Positions 37,545 through 50,320 of a stretch of DNA of 64,000 nucleotides are shown here, piece by piece. The notes below the pieces were generated by a model. The model searched no databases and was not told the origin of the DNA. It saw only the letters and a list, made by a program, of their open reading frames with translations. Source of the stretch: Sternotherus odoratus. Lineage: Eukaryota; Chordata; Testudines; Kinosternidae. The position numbers and the translations under genes were made by a program. Location: the NCBI GenBank assembly GCA_032164245.1, contig JAVMKO010000043.1, positions 434,001-498,000 on the forward strand. Reading direction: 5' to 3'. Within the stretch, counting starts at the first letter, position 1, and each line of letters opens with the position of its first letter.

Positions 37545-39595
37545 GGGTGCCCGGGGCTTTGGAAACGGAGGGCTGGCGGGGGGGAGTCCGGGGGCTTTGG
37601 GAACGGAGGGCTGGCGGGGGGGGGGGGCGCAGGGGCTTTGGGAACGGAGGGCTGGCAGGAGGGTGTCCAGGGGCTTTGGGAACGGAGGGCTGGCGGGGGG
37701 GAGTCCGGGGGCTTTGGGAACGGAGGGCTGGCGGGGGGGGGGGCGCAGGGGCTTTGGGAACGGAGGGCTGGCAGGAGGGTGTCCAGGGGCTTTGGGAACG
37801 GAGGGCTGGCGGGGGGGGGGGGGGGCTGGGGCTTTGGGGATGGAGGGCTGGTGGGAGAGGGGTGCCCATAGGCTTTGGGATCGGAGGGCTGGCGGGGGGG
37901 CGCCCGGGAGCTTTGGGAACGGAGGGCTGACGAGGGGGAGTCCAGGGGCTTTGGGAACGGAGGGCTGATGGGAGAGGGGTGCCCAGAGGCTTTGGGAATG
38001 GAGGGCTGGCGGGGGGGTGGTGGTGCCCAGGGGCCTTGGGAACGGAGGGCTGGCGGGGGGGAGTCCGGGGGCTTTGGGAATGGAGGGCTGGCGGGGGGGC
38101 GCCCGGGAGCTTTGGGAACGGAGGGCTGGCGGGGGGGCGCCCGGGAGCTTTGGGAACGGAGGGCTGGCAGGGGGGCGCCCGGGAGCTTTGGGAACGGAGG
38201 GCTGGCAGGGGGGCGCCCGGGAGCTTTGGGAACGGAGGGCTGGCCGGGGGGGGGGGGGGCTGGGGCTTTGGGAATGGAGGGCTGGTGGGAGAGGGGTGCC
38301 CATATGCTTTGGGATCGGAGGGCTGGCGGGGGGGCGCCCGGGAGCTTTGGGAACGGAGGGCTGACGGAGGGGAGTCCAGGGGCTTTGGGAATGGAGGGCT
38401 GGCGGGGGGGTGGTGGTGCCCAGGGGCCTTGGGAACGGAGGGCTGGCAGGGGGAAGTCCAGGGGCTTTGGGAACCAAGGGCTGGAGGGGGCCCCCAGGGG
38501 TATTGGGGATGGAGGGCTGGAAGGGGGGCCCAGGGGCTTTGGGAACGGCGGCTGGCGGGGGGGCGGGGGTGTTGGGAACGGAGGGCTGGTGGGAGAGGGG
38601 TGCCCAGAGGCTTTGGGAACGGAGGGCTGGCAGGGGGGAGTCCGGGGGCTTTGGGAACGGCGGCTGGCGGGGGGGAGTCCGGGGGCTTGGGGAACGGCGG
38701 CTGGCGGGGGGGAGTCCGGGGGCTTTGGGAACGGCGGCTGGCGGGGGGGGGAGTCCGGGGGCTTGGGGAACGGCGGCTGGCGGGGGGGGAGTCCGGGGGC
38801 TTTGGGAACGGCGGCTGGCGGGGGGGGATTCCGGGGGCTTTGGGAACGGCGGCTGGCGGGGGGGGATTCCGGGGGCTTTGGGAACGGCGGCTGGCGGGGG
38901 GGGGAGTCCGGGGGCTTTGGGAACGGTGGCTGGCGGGGGGGGAGTCCGGGGGCTTTGGGAACGGCGGCTGGCGGGGGGGGGGGGAGTCCGGGGGCTTTGG
39001 GAACGGAGGGCTGGCGGGGGGGCCTCAGGGATATTGGGGACGGAGGGCTGGCAGGGGGGCCCAGGGGCTTTGGGAACGGCAGCTGGCAGGGGGGGACAGG
39101 GAGGTTGGGAACGGAGCGCTGGTGGGGGGGGCTAGGGGTATTGGGGACGGAGGGCTGGCGAGGGGGCAGGGGGGTTGGGAACGGAGGGCTGGCGGAGGGG
39201 CCCAGGGGTATTGGGGACGGAGGGCTGGCGAGGGGGCAGGGGGGTTGGGAACGGAGGGCTGGCGGGGGGGCCCAGGGGTATTGGGGACGGAGGGCTGGCG
39301 AGGGGGCAGGGGGGTTGGGGACGGAGGGCTGGCAGGGGGCCCAGGGGCTTTGGGAACGGCGGCTGGCAGGGGGGGACAGGGAGGTTGGGAACGGAGCGCT
39401 GGCGGGGGGGCCCAGGGGTATTGGGGACGGAGGGCTGGCGAGGGGGCAGGGGGGTTGGGGACGGAGGGCTGGCAGGGGGCCCAGGGGCTTTGGGAACGGC
39501 GGCTGGCAGGGGGGGACAGGGAGGTTGGGAACGGAGCGCTGGCGGGGGGGCCCAGGGGTATAGGGGACGGAGGGCTGGCGGGTGGTGCCGAACCA
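37545..39595 (+). repeat. 2 kb minisatellite, 36-40 bp unit
   Basis: About 52 copies of GGCTTTGGGAACGGAGGGCT plus GGCGGGGGGGAGTCCGG, with at least three subtypes; the distal part carries GGTATTGGGGACGG. Many units are 39 bp, so very long open frames arise on both strands without being genes. Every unit has several G runs on the plus strand. Confidence 0.96.
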
Positions 39596-39965
39596 GGAAC
39601 GGGGCAGGGCTGGAAGGGGAGAGGAGGAACCGCGCTGGAGTGGACGGAGAGTAAAGGGCCAGAGCGGAGGGGACCCGCCCCGCTGTGGGGCACTGGGGAC
39701 CGAACCCATCCCCAGCGCAGGAGTTGGAGAGGCAGGGGGAGGGGATGGGGAGGGAGAGGAAGTGGGTGTGCTTTGGGGTGGATGGGGTGAGAGAGAGGGG
39801 TGTATTGGGGGGCACGGATGGAGGGCAGCGGGTGGAGGGATGGATGGATGGGAGGGGGGATGGAGGGGGCAGATAACTGGCTGGGGGGAATGAGGGGTTT
39901 GGAGGATGGGGTAGATATGGGGGGATGGAGGGGTGGGGGAGGGAGTTGGGGGGGCTGGATCTCAC
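39596..39965. other. G-rich unannotated stretch
   Basis: Purine-rich, GGGGATGGAGGG-like low complexity. No gene seen. Confidence 0.4.
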
Positions 39966-40122
39966 CTGTAAAAGAGAGGAGAAGACTGGCAGGTCCCAGC
40001 GGGTTGGGTCCGGGTTAATGTCAGGGTCCCCCCCAGGCCGGTCGCCATCCCCCATTGGAGACCCCCTGGGCTGGTTGTGTGGGGCGGGAATTTCCATCTC
40101 CTTTGTCTGGAGACGTCCAGTC
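39966..40122 (-). other. Unassigned exon-like block D, minus strand
   Basis: On the minus strand, ACACACAG and TTTTACAG/GTGAGATC enclose 157 bases with one open frame: MEIPAPHNQPRGSPMGDGD, then INPDPTRWDLPVFSSLLQ. Composition and phase-0 donor are exon-like. No family recognised and no partner exon found on this strand. Confidence 0.3.
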
Positions 40123-40224
40123 CTGTGTGTGGGCGTCGGGGGCAGGGAGGGGGAGACCCCCCCCATCTAGGGACACCTCCCCCCATCAAACTGTTTAAAA
40201 ACGTGCTTCGGTGACAAATATTCA

Positions 40225-40650
40225 AATCCCCTCCCAGAGCCAGGAGAGAACCCAGGCGTCCTGGCTCCCAGCGACCCCCTCCCCAACCACTAGACCCCAC
40301 TCCCTTCCCAGAGCCAGGAGAGAACCCAGGCGTCCTGGCTTCCAGCGACCCCCTCCCCAACCACTGGACCCCACTCCCCTCCCAGAGCCAGGAGAGAACC
40401 CAGGCGTCCTGGCTCCCAGCGACCCCCTCCCCAATCACTAGACACCCACTCCCCTCCCAGAGCCAGGAGAGAACCCAGGCGTCCTGGCTCCCAGCGACCC
40501 CCTCCCCAACCACTAGACCCCACTCCCCTCCCAGAGCCAGGAGAGAACCCAGGCGTCCTGGCTTCCAGCGACCCCCTCCCCAACCACTAGACCCCACTCC
40601 CCTCCCAGAGCCAGGAGAGAACCCAGGCGTCCTGGCTCCCAGCGACCCCA
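40225..40650 (-). repeat. SINE-head array, minus strand
   Basis: Six reverse-complement units of about 70 bp with GAGAACCCAGGCGTCCTGGC and ACCACTAGACCCCACTCCCC. Confidence 0.9.
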
Positions 40651-40827
40651 TCCTCTGATCAGATATTTACCTTCTGTTCTCTCCTCTCAGCCTCCCGGAC
40701 GCCTGGGTTCTTTCGAAGCCTTCACAAGGTAAATGGGGGGGGGGGGTTACAATACACCTTGTTGTACCCCCTGCGCTGTGGAGGGGAAATCTGTCACTGC
40801 CGTGTGATCCGTCCGGCGAGGCAGGGG

Positions 40828-40879
40828 AGATAAAAATTATCTCCCGGCTATTCCTTATCTGAGGCCCTAACCCCGATAA
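40828..40879. promoter_or_regulatory. Cluster of four GATA sites, candidate GATA1 upstream enhancer
   Basis: AGATAA (40828), TTATCT (40837), TTATCT (40855) and GATAA (40875) lie within 52 bases of unique, less GC-rich sequence 3.6 kb before the GATA1 start codon. Mammalian GATA1 has an upstream enhancer (HS-1/G1HE) that depends on GATA motifs. Position and density suggest an equivalent element. Confidence 0.55.
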
Positions 40880-40959
40880 CGGCCAATCCCCCCCCCCCCC
40901 GCCTGGTACACACCCACACAACGCTGAGATCGGGAACAGGGGGGCAACACTGGGGCTGG

Positions 40960-42060
40960 AAGTGGGGGTGATGGGGGTGTTTGGAGGGGGTCTGTGGTGG
41001 GGCGGTGTGTCTGGGTTGCGTGTGTATCTTTGGGTGGTGTTTTTGTCGCAATCGGGGTGTGCGTCTTCGGTTGCATGTTCGGGTTGTGTCTTTCGGTTGT
41101 GGTGGTGTGCGCCTGTGTTTGGGTTGTTTGTCTTTGTGCTGGTGTTGAGGGTGTCTCCCCTTGGGTTATGTGTGTGTCTGGGTTGGGGTTGGGTTGTGGT
41201 GGTGTCTGGGTTGCATGTCTTGGTGGTGGTGGTGAGGAGGAGGTGTTCCCATGGGTTGTGTGTCTCTGGGGTGTGTTTGGGTTGTATGTCTTGGTGGTGG
41301 TGTTGTCTGGGCTGTGTTTTTGTCGTGTTGAGGGTGTGTGTGTATGGGTTGTGTCTTTGGGTTGTGGTGGTGTGTCTGTGTTGGTGGTGGGGTTGTCTCT
41401 CTTTGTGTGGGCCTGGGCTGTGTTTTTGTAGTGTTGCGGGTGCATGTCTGTTGTGCTGTTTACACTGCGTGTCTTTGTGTGGTTTGGGCTGGGGGCGGGC
41501 GGGGGGCGCTGTTTGGGACTGCGTGTGCGGTGTGTTTCATGTGACGGGCGATAGTTTTGGTGGCTGTGGGTTTGTGTTGATTTGGCGTGTCTGTGCAGGC
41601 TGGTGGGTGTCTCTTCGCTGTGTGTGTGGCAGGGGTCTGTGTTCCTTGTTTGCTTGTGTGTGTTGGGGCTGGGGGGGGGTTGTGTTGCTCTGTGTGGTAT
41701 CGGATGTGTGAATCTGTCCTGGGGATGCTGGATGCTGGCTTTGTGGGGTGTTTGTGTGTTTTTCCAGGGTGTGGTATTTTGGAGAGTGCTTTTGTGTGTG
41801 TGTGTTGGGGGCCTTGTGTGTCGGGAGGGAGTTGTGATTTCTTTGCCTGATCATGTAATGTGTGTGTGTGTGTCTGTGTGTGACCATCCTTGATCCCCCC
41901 CGCTGGAGGGGCCGAGCCCTGGAGTGTGTGTCCTTGTGGTCTGGGATTGTGTGTTGTTTCGGGGCAGCGGTTTGTGTGTGTGTCAGTTGTGGTGGTGTGG
42001 GCGAGGGGTGTGCATTTGTGGGGTGGGAGTGTGCTGGGAGTGTGTCCTGTGTGTGTGTGG
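40960..42060 (+). repeat. 1.1 kb TG-rich degenerate repeat
   Basis: Plus strand almost free of A, built from GGGTTGTGGTGGTGTGTCTG-like words with no fixed period. Prone to Z-DNA or other non-B structure. It separates the GATA cluster from the GATA1 promoter. Confidence 0.85.
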
Positions 42061-42204
42061 GGGGGGGTTGGGAGCAGGGCTGGGTTGAATTGTGACTTAC
42101 AAATGGACAGAGGGGGGGAAAAAGCAACAAAACTCACAACAGGAGAAGGACGACAGGGCACAGAGTGGGTCTGGGGAAAATACACCCCCCGACCCACCTT
42201 TACA

Positions 42205-42480
42205 CAGAGCCAGAAGAGAACCCAGGCGTCCTGGCTCTCAGCCCCCCCGACTCTAACCCCACCAGACCCCACTCCCCTCACAGAGCCTGGAGAGAACCCA
42301 GGCGTCCTGGCTCTCAGACCCCCCCGACTCTAACCCCACTAGGCCCCACTTCCCTCGCAGAGCCTGGAGAGAACCCAGGCGTCCTGGCTCTCAGACCCCC
42401 CCCGACTCTAACCCCACTAGGCCCCACTTCCCTCGCAGAGCCTGGAGAGAACCCAGGCGTCCTGGCTCTCAGCCCCCCTC
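42205..42480 (-). repeat. SINE-head array, minus strand
   Basis: Four units with GAGAACCCAGGCGTCCTGGC and TCTAACCCCACTAGGCCCCA. Confidence 0.85.
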
Positions 42481-42966
42481 CATTGTGGGTGGTTAGTTTG
42501 CCCCCCCCCTGCGTTATCTGCCCCATCTCTGCTGCGTTGGCAGGGATGAAGCAAGGGCAGCTTTTGAAATCAGCTTTGAGATGGTGCCGACTTCCTCTGC
42601 ACTGCGTCACCCTCCCCCCAACCCCCGCAGGACTCCTGGGTTCAATCTCCCAGTTGGGGAGGGGAGTGGGGGCTAGTGGTTAGAGCAGGGGGCACCAGGG
42701 CTCCTGGGTTCTGGGTGAGGGGAGGTGGGTTCTCGGAGGGGCCAGGCCCCGTGTCCCCCCCCCCCCCAGTGCTGGGGCTGGGTGGGAGCCGTGCCCGGGA
42801 GGGGATGTGTGAGATTGGGGGGCGGATAGGGCCGGGCGGCAGCGGTTCTGAGAAGAGGCCTGGAGCGCCCGATGGGGAGGGAGATACCAGGGAGATGCAG
42901 AGATTGGCTGCCCGGCAGGGGCAACATCTTCCGGGGTAACCCCCTAGGCCCGAGGGGGCCCAGGGA

Positions 42967-42976
42967 CATATATAGG
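42967..42976 (+). promoter_or_regulatory. TATA-like element, possible GATA1 promoter
   Basis: CATATATAGG about 1.5 kb before the GATA1 start codon, with GTTATCTGC (GATA) near 42512. A non-coding first GATA1 exon would be expected just downstream, but its donor cannot be chosen with confidence. Confidence 0.3.
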
Positions 42977-43224
42977 GCTGGGGTCACCGGGGCCCGGCTG
43001 GCTGGCTGGAGACAGAGAGGTGGGGATGGGGAGACAGCGGGGCGTGGGGGGGGGGGGGAGAGGGAAGGGAGGGGGGAGGGAGGGGCGTGGGGGTGTGTGT
43101 GTGCTGGGGGCTGTACAGGGAGGGGAGATTCAGGCGTGGGGGGGGGACCCGACCCCTTGTTTTCAGTCCCATAAGCCCCTCATTCCCCAGGGCCTCTTCC
43201 TCCGCCCCGGCCCGGTCCCCGTCC

Positions 43225-43900
43225 TTGCGCCCCCTCAGCCTGTTCTTGAGTCCATCACCCCCCCCCCCCCCGGCATCTCCCAGCGCCCCCCTCAGCCTGT
43301 TCTTGAGTCCATCACCCCCCCCGGCGTCTCCCAGCGCCCCCCTCAGCCTGTTCTTGAGTCCATCACCCCCCCCCCCCGCGCGTCTCCCAGCGCCCCCCTC
43401 AGCCTGTTCTTGAGTCCATCACCCCCCCCCGGCGTCTCCCAGCGCCCCCCTCAGCCTGTTCTTGAGTCCATCACCCCCCCCCCGCGTCTCCCAGCGCCCC
43501 CCTCAGCCTGTTCTTGACTCCATCACCCCCCCGGCGTCTCCCAGCGCCCCCCTCAGCCGATTCTTGAGTCCATCACCCCCCCCCCCCCGGCATCTCCCAG
43601 CGCCCCCCTCAGCCTGTTCTTGAGTCCATCACACACACACCCTGGCGTCTCCCAGCGCCCCCCTCAGCCTGTTCTCGAATCCATCAGCTCCCACCGGGGG
43701 GCCCCGCCCCACCCACCCCCGGCATCTCCCAGCGCCCCCCTCAGCCTGTTCTTGAGTCCATCACCCCCCCAGCGTCTCCCAGCGCCCCCCTCAGCCTGTT
43801 CTCGAGTCTGTCAGCCCCCACCGGGGCCGCCCGCCCACCCCCGGCATCTCCCAGCGCCCCCCTCAGCCCATTCTCGAGTCCGTCCACCCCCCGCCAGGAC
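43225..43900 (+). repeat. Minisatellite in presumed GATA1 intron 1
   Basis: About 12 copies of a roughly 52-bp unit with CCCCTCAGCCTGTTCTTGAG, TCCATCACC and GTCTCCCAGCGCC. Confidence 0.92.
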
Positions 43901-44159
43901 TCCCCCGTCCCGCCCACCCCAGGGCCCTCCCCGTGTTTGCACGCTAATGAGCGGCTGTTTTCACAGGAGAACGGGATTCTCCCCCACAGGAACATGTCCT
44001 TGTCGGTGCGGGAGGCAGACGGACGTGGAGTGGGGGGCGGCCGGCCGGCGGTGGGCTGGGGTCCTGTGTGGATTTCCATCCACGTCAGGGGCTTGGGGGG
44101 GGGGCACACGGGCCGGCGTTGCCTTCTCTTTAAATAGCCCTGACTTCCCTTGGCTTCCC

Positions 44160-44430
44160 TAACCACCAGTCCTCACTCCCCTTCCTAGAGTCCTGGCTCC
44201 CAGCCCCCCTCCTCTAACCACTGTGCCCCAGTCCCCTCCCAGAGCCAGGAGAGAACCAGGAGTCGTGGCTCCCAGCCCCCCTGCTCTAACCACTACAGCC
44301 CGCTCCCCTGCCCGAGCAAGCAAGGGAACCCAGGCATCCTGGCTCCCACCCCTCCTGCTCTAACCCCTAGACCCCACTTCCCTCCCATAACCAGGGAGAG
44401 AACCCAGGCGTCCTGACCCCCTGTGTCTTG
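44160..44430 (-). repeat. SINE-head units, minus strand
   Basis: Four diverged reverse-complement copies ending 20 bases before the acceptor-like tract of the first GATA1 coding exon. Confidence 0.75.
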
Positions 44431-44474
44431 TACCCCCCCCCCCCCCATCTAGGTCAGGAGCTCTTGTGTCCAGG

Positions 44475-47976
<3,502 letters not shown>

Positions 47977-49825
47977 GGGGGCCCTCGCGGAAGGAGGCAG
48001 AGCTGGAGTGGGGTACCGCTGTTCGGGGGTCGCCCCCCATGTCCCCGGGGAATGGGCCGGAGGGCGCAGAATGTCGGGGTACAGGGGGATTCTCCTCACC
48101 TCAGCAGCCACAAGGATTTGGGGGCTGTCCTTGGAAATGGGGCCACCCCCACAGGGCCTCCCTGACTCCATCCCCCCACCGTCCATCCGTCCCTGCACCC
48201 CCACCCTCCACCCGGATCCCTCATTTCTGCCCTCCCCTGTGCCTGGGTTTCCCCTTCAGCCCCCCAAATCCTCACACAGGGAACTTCCCCCCCCATCTCT
48301 CCTCCTGCACCCTCTCAACCTTCACCCCTTGTGTCCCCCCCCCCATGATCCAGCACTGGCTGCAATAGGCCCCCCCTTTTTACTCTCTGTGCTGGCGCCC
48401 CAATATATTGTGTTACAAAACTATATTCTATGGACCCCACCTGTTCAGATAGATTATATATTTCTTATAATGACTCGTGCGTCAAGTGTTTTAATGCTTG
48501 GGGGGTGCCGCTGGGGGCTCTGTTTGGGGGTGCACCATTTTCCTTCCAGAAACAGCCCCAAATTCGTGCAGCTGTGTTGAGCAATGCGGCTGGGGGTAGC
48601 AGGGTTTTGGGAGGGGGCTGGGTGGGTGTTTAACTATTGGGGTCCAGACTGGGGGGTTCATCTTAGTCTAGGTCCACCCCAAAACCTTTGAGAAGCATGG
48701 ATGGGTGGGGGGCTCTGACTGGAGACTGGTTAGCTGTTCAGCTATTGGGGTGCATGCTCAATTTGGGGGTGTCACTGTGGGGTTTTGGGGTGGTTCTCTG
48801 TGGAAGGTTTGGGGTGAATCTAGGAGCTTGCTCACCCCCCTGGTAAAGAACCAAAAATGGGGGTCCTGTTGCTTTTGCTCCCTAAAACTCAGCGATGGGG
48901 ATGCAAGGAAGGGGAATGTGGGGGTGGGGTTGTGGGAATCTGAGAGAGATGGGGGGGGGTGTCAGGATGGATCCAGTTTTATGGGATGTTTAATTCCCTC
49001 CCCCACAAAGTACTGTTGTGTGTAAAGAGACAGGGATGGTGGGGGCTAGTGGTTAGAGTCGGGGAGGAAAGCCAGGACTCCTGGGTTCTCTCCCTGGGTC
49101 TGGGAGGGGGTGGGGGGAGCCAGGACTCCTGGGTTCTCTCCCTGGGTCTGGGAGGGGGTGGGGGGAGCCAGGACTCCTGGGTTCTCTCCCTGGGTCTGGG
49201 AGGGGGTGGGGGGAGCCAGGACTCCTGGGTTCTCTCCCTGGGTCTGGGAGGGGGTGGGGGTCTAGTGGTTAGAGGGGCCGGGGGGGGTGGGGTGATACCA
49301 GTCAGCTCTGGTTTTGGGGAACCAGGTTTTCAGGCTCCAGCTTGTCGGTCTCATGCAAGACACCCCCACCCCCACCCCCACCCCGGTCTCTGAACCAAAC
49401 CGACGAGAGACAAGGCTGCGGAGACTAGTGAGGGGCCTCGGGGACCCACCTCACCCCTCCTGCCAAGGGGCCAAGATGAAGACATCCCCATTAGCATAAA
49501 GACTGGGGACCCGAGACTATGCCCCTCGCCTCATCTGCATGAGAGACGAGGACCAGAGCAGCACCCCGAACTCTGGGACCAGAGGAGCAGGGTGGCTGCA
49601 GCTCCGTGCTGGGCCCCCCATCCCCCTGCAGCGTTACGTGCGGCTGTTCCCCCCCCCCCCCGCTCCGCCCCAGAGGTGGCTGCATCTGGGCAGTGGGGAG
49701 CCCTGGGGATGGGGTCAAAGGAGAACTGAGATTGGGGTGGAAGGTCAGGGGAGCAAGAGGGCGAAGGGTCAAGAGTTAAAGGTCACAGGGTGAGGTCAGG
49801 GGGGATCCCCCCCCCCAAGGCCTGG
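47977..49825. other. GATA1 3' region and GATA1-HDAC6 intergenic space
   Basis: No AATAAA was seen close to the GATA1 stop; A/T-rich TTATATATTTCTTATAATG near 48455 may mark the transcript end. It includes four near-identical SINE-head units at 49060-49265 and a dispersed GTGCGGCTGTTCCC motif at 49625-49690. No gene seen. Confidence 0.45.
49060..49265 (+). repeat. SINE-head array, 48-50 bp units
   Basis: Four units almost identical to each other, GGGGGAGCCAGGACTCCTGG plus GTTCTCTCCCTGGGTCTGGG. Confidence 0.85.
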
Positions 49826-50049
49826 CCAATGAAGCCAGAGGGGGATTATCTTCCAACACGTGAATGGCCCCTCCCAGCCCTGCCAATGGTTTCTCCCAAC
49901 CCTCCCCTGACATTGTGTGTGAATGGTTTTTCCCAGGCCCCGCCAATTTCAGAGCGAATGGTCTCACCCCCCCCCCCCCATGCTCAGTGCCAATGGTCTC
50001 TCCCGCCCGGGTGACATCATCAGGCAGCGCCTGGCTGGAAGAAACCAAT
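49826..50049 (+). promoter_or_regulatory. HDAC6 promoter with five spaced CCAAT boxes
   Basis: CCAAT starts at 49826, 49883, 49943, 49990 and 50045, all in the same orientation, spaced 57, 60, 47 and 55 bases. The flanks (GAATGG, CTCCCA) are also repeated, so a short tandem duplication multiplied the NF-Y site. GC boxes and the first splice donor (50087) follow. Confidence 0.65.
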
Positions 50050-50215
50050 TGAGCGCGCTGGCGGGGGGCGGTGCCGCGGGAGCCAGGTGAGAGGGTGCCC
50101 CTCACTCCCGACCTGCAGCCCCCCGACGCGGGGCCGCCCAGTCTCCCCCGCCCCCCCGGAGGCGGGGCTCGGGGCGGCTCTGACGCTCTTTGTCTCCTGC
50201 CCCCCCCCCCCCCAG

Positions 50216-50320
50216 ACCTGCCCCGCGATGGCGGCGCCCCCGGGGTCTCGCGGGGGGAGGAAGGACCCGGCTCCCCCCTCCCCGCGGTGAAGTAACCCCG
50301 CCCCCGCGCACGTGGCCATG
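50216..50320 (+). other. HDAC6 exon with leader and start codon
   Basis: The acceptor is after a 14-base C run (AG at 50214-50215). The exon ends exactly at ATG, GTGGCCATG/GTGAGT, so the start codon is the last codon of the exon and residue 2 comes from the next one. Confidence 0.55.
50228..50290 (+). CDS. Upstream open reading frame in HDAC6 leader
   Basis: ATGGCGGCGCCC opens 20 codons and stops 27 bases before the proposed HDAC6 start. If the leader exon is right, this frame would reduce initiation at the main start. Its own ATG context (CGCGATGG) is fair. Peptide function is not implied. Confidence 0.4.
   Translation: MAAPPGSRGGRKDPAPPSPR

Noticed and set aside
37262..39709. Very long open frames (815 codons minus, 603 plus) over the 37.5-39.6 kb region
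   Set aside because: They are products of a minisatellite whose common 39-base unit is a multiple of three. All frames on both strands are open and the peptide is a simple repeat.
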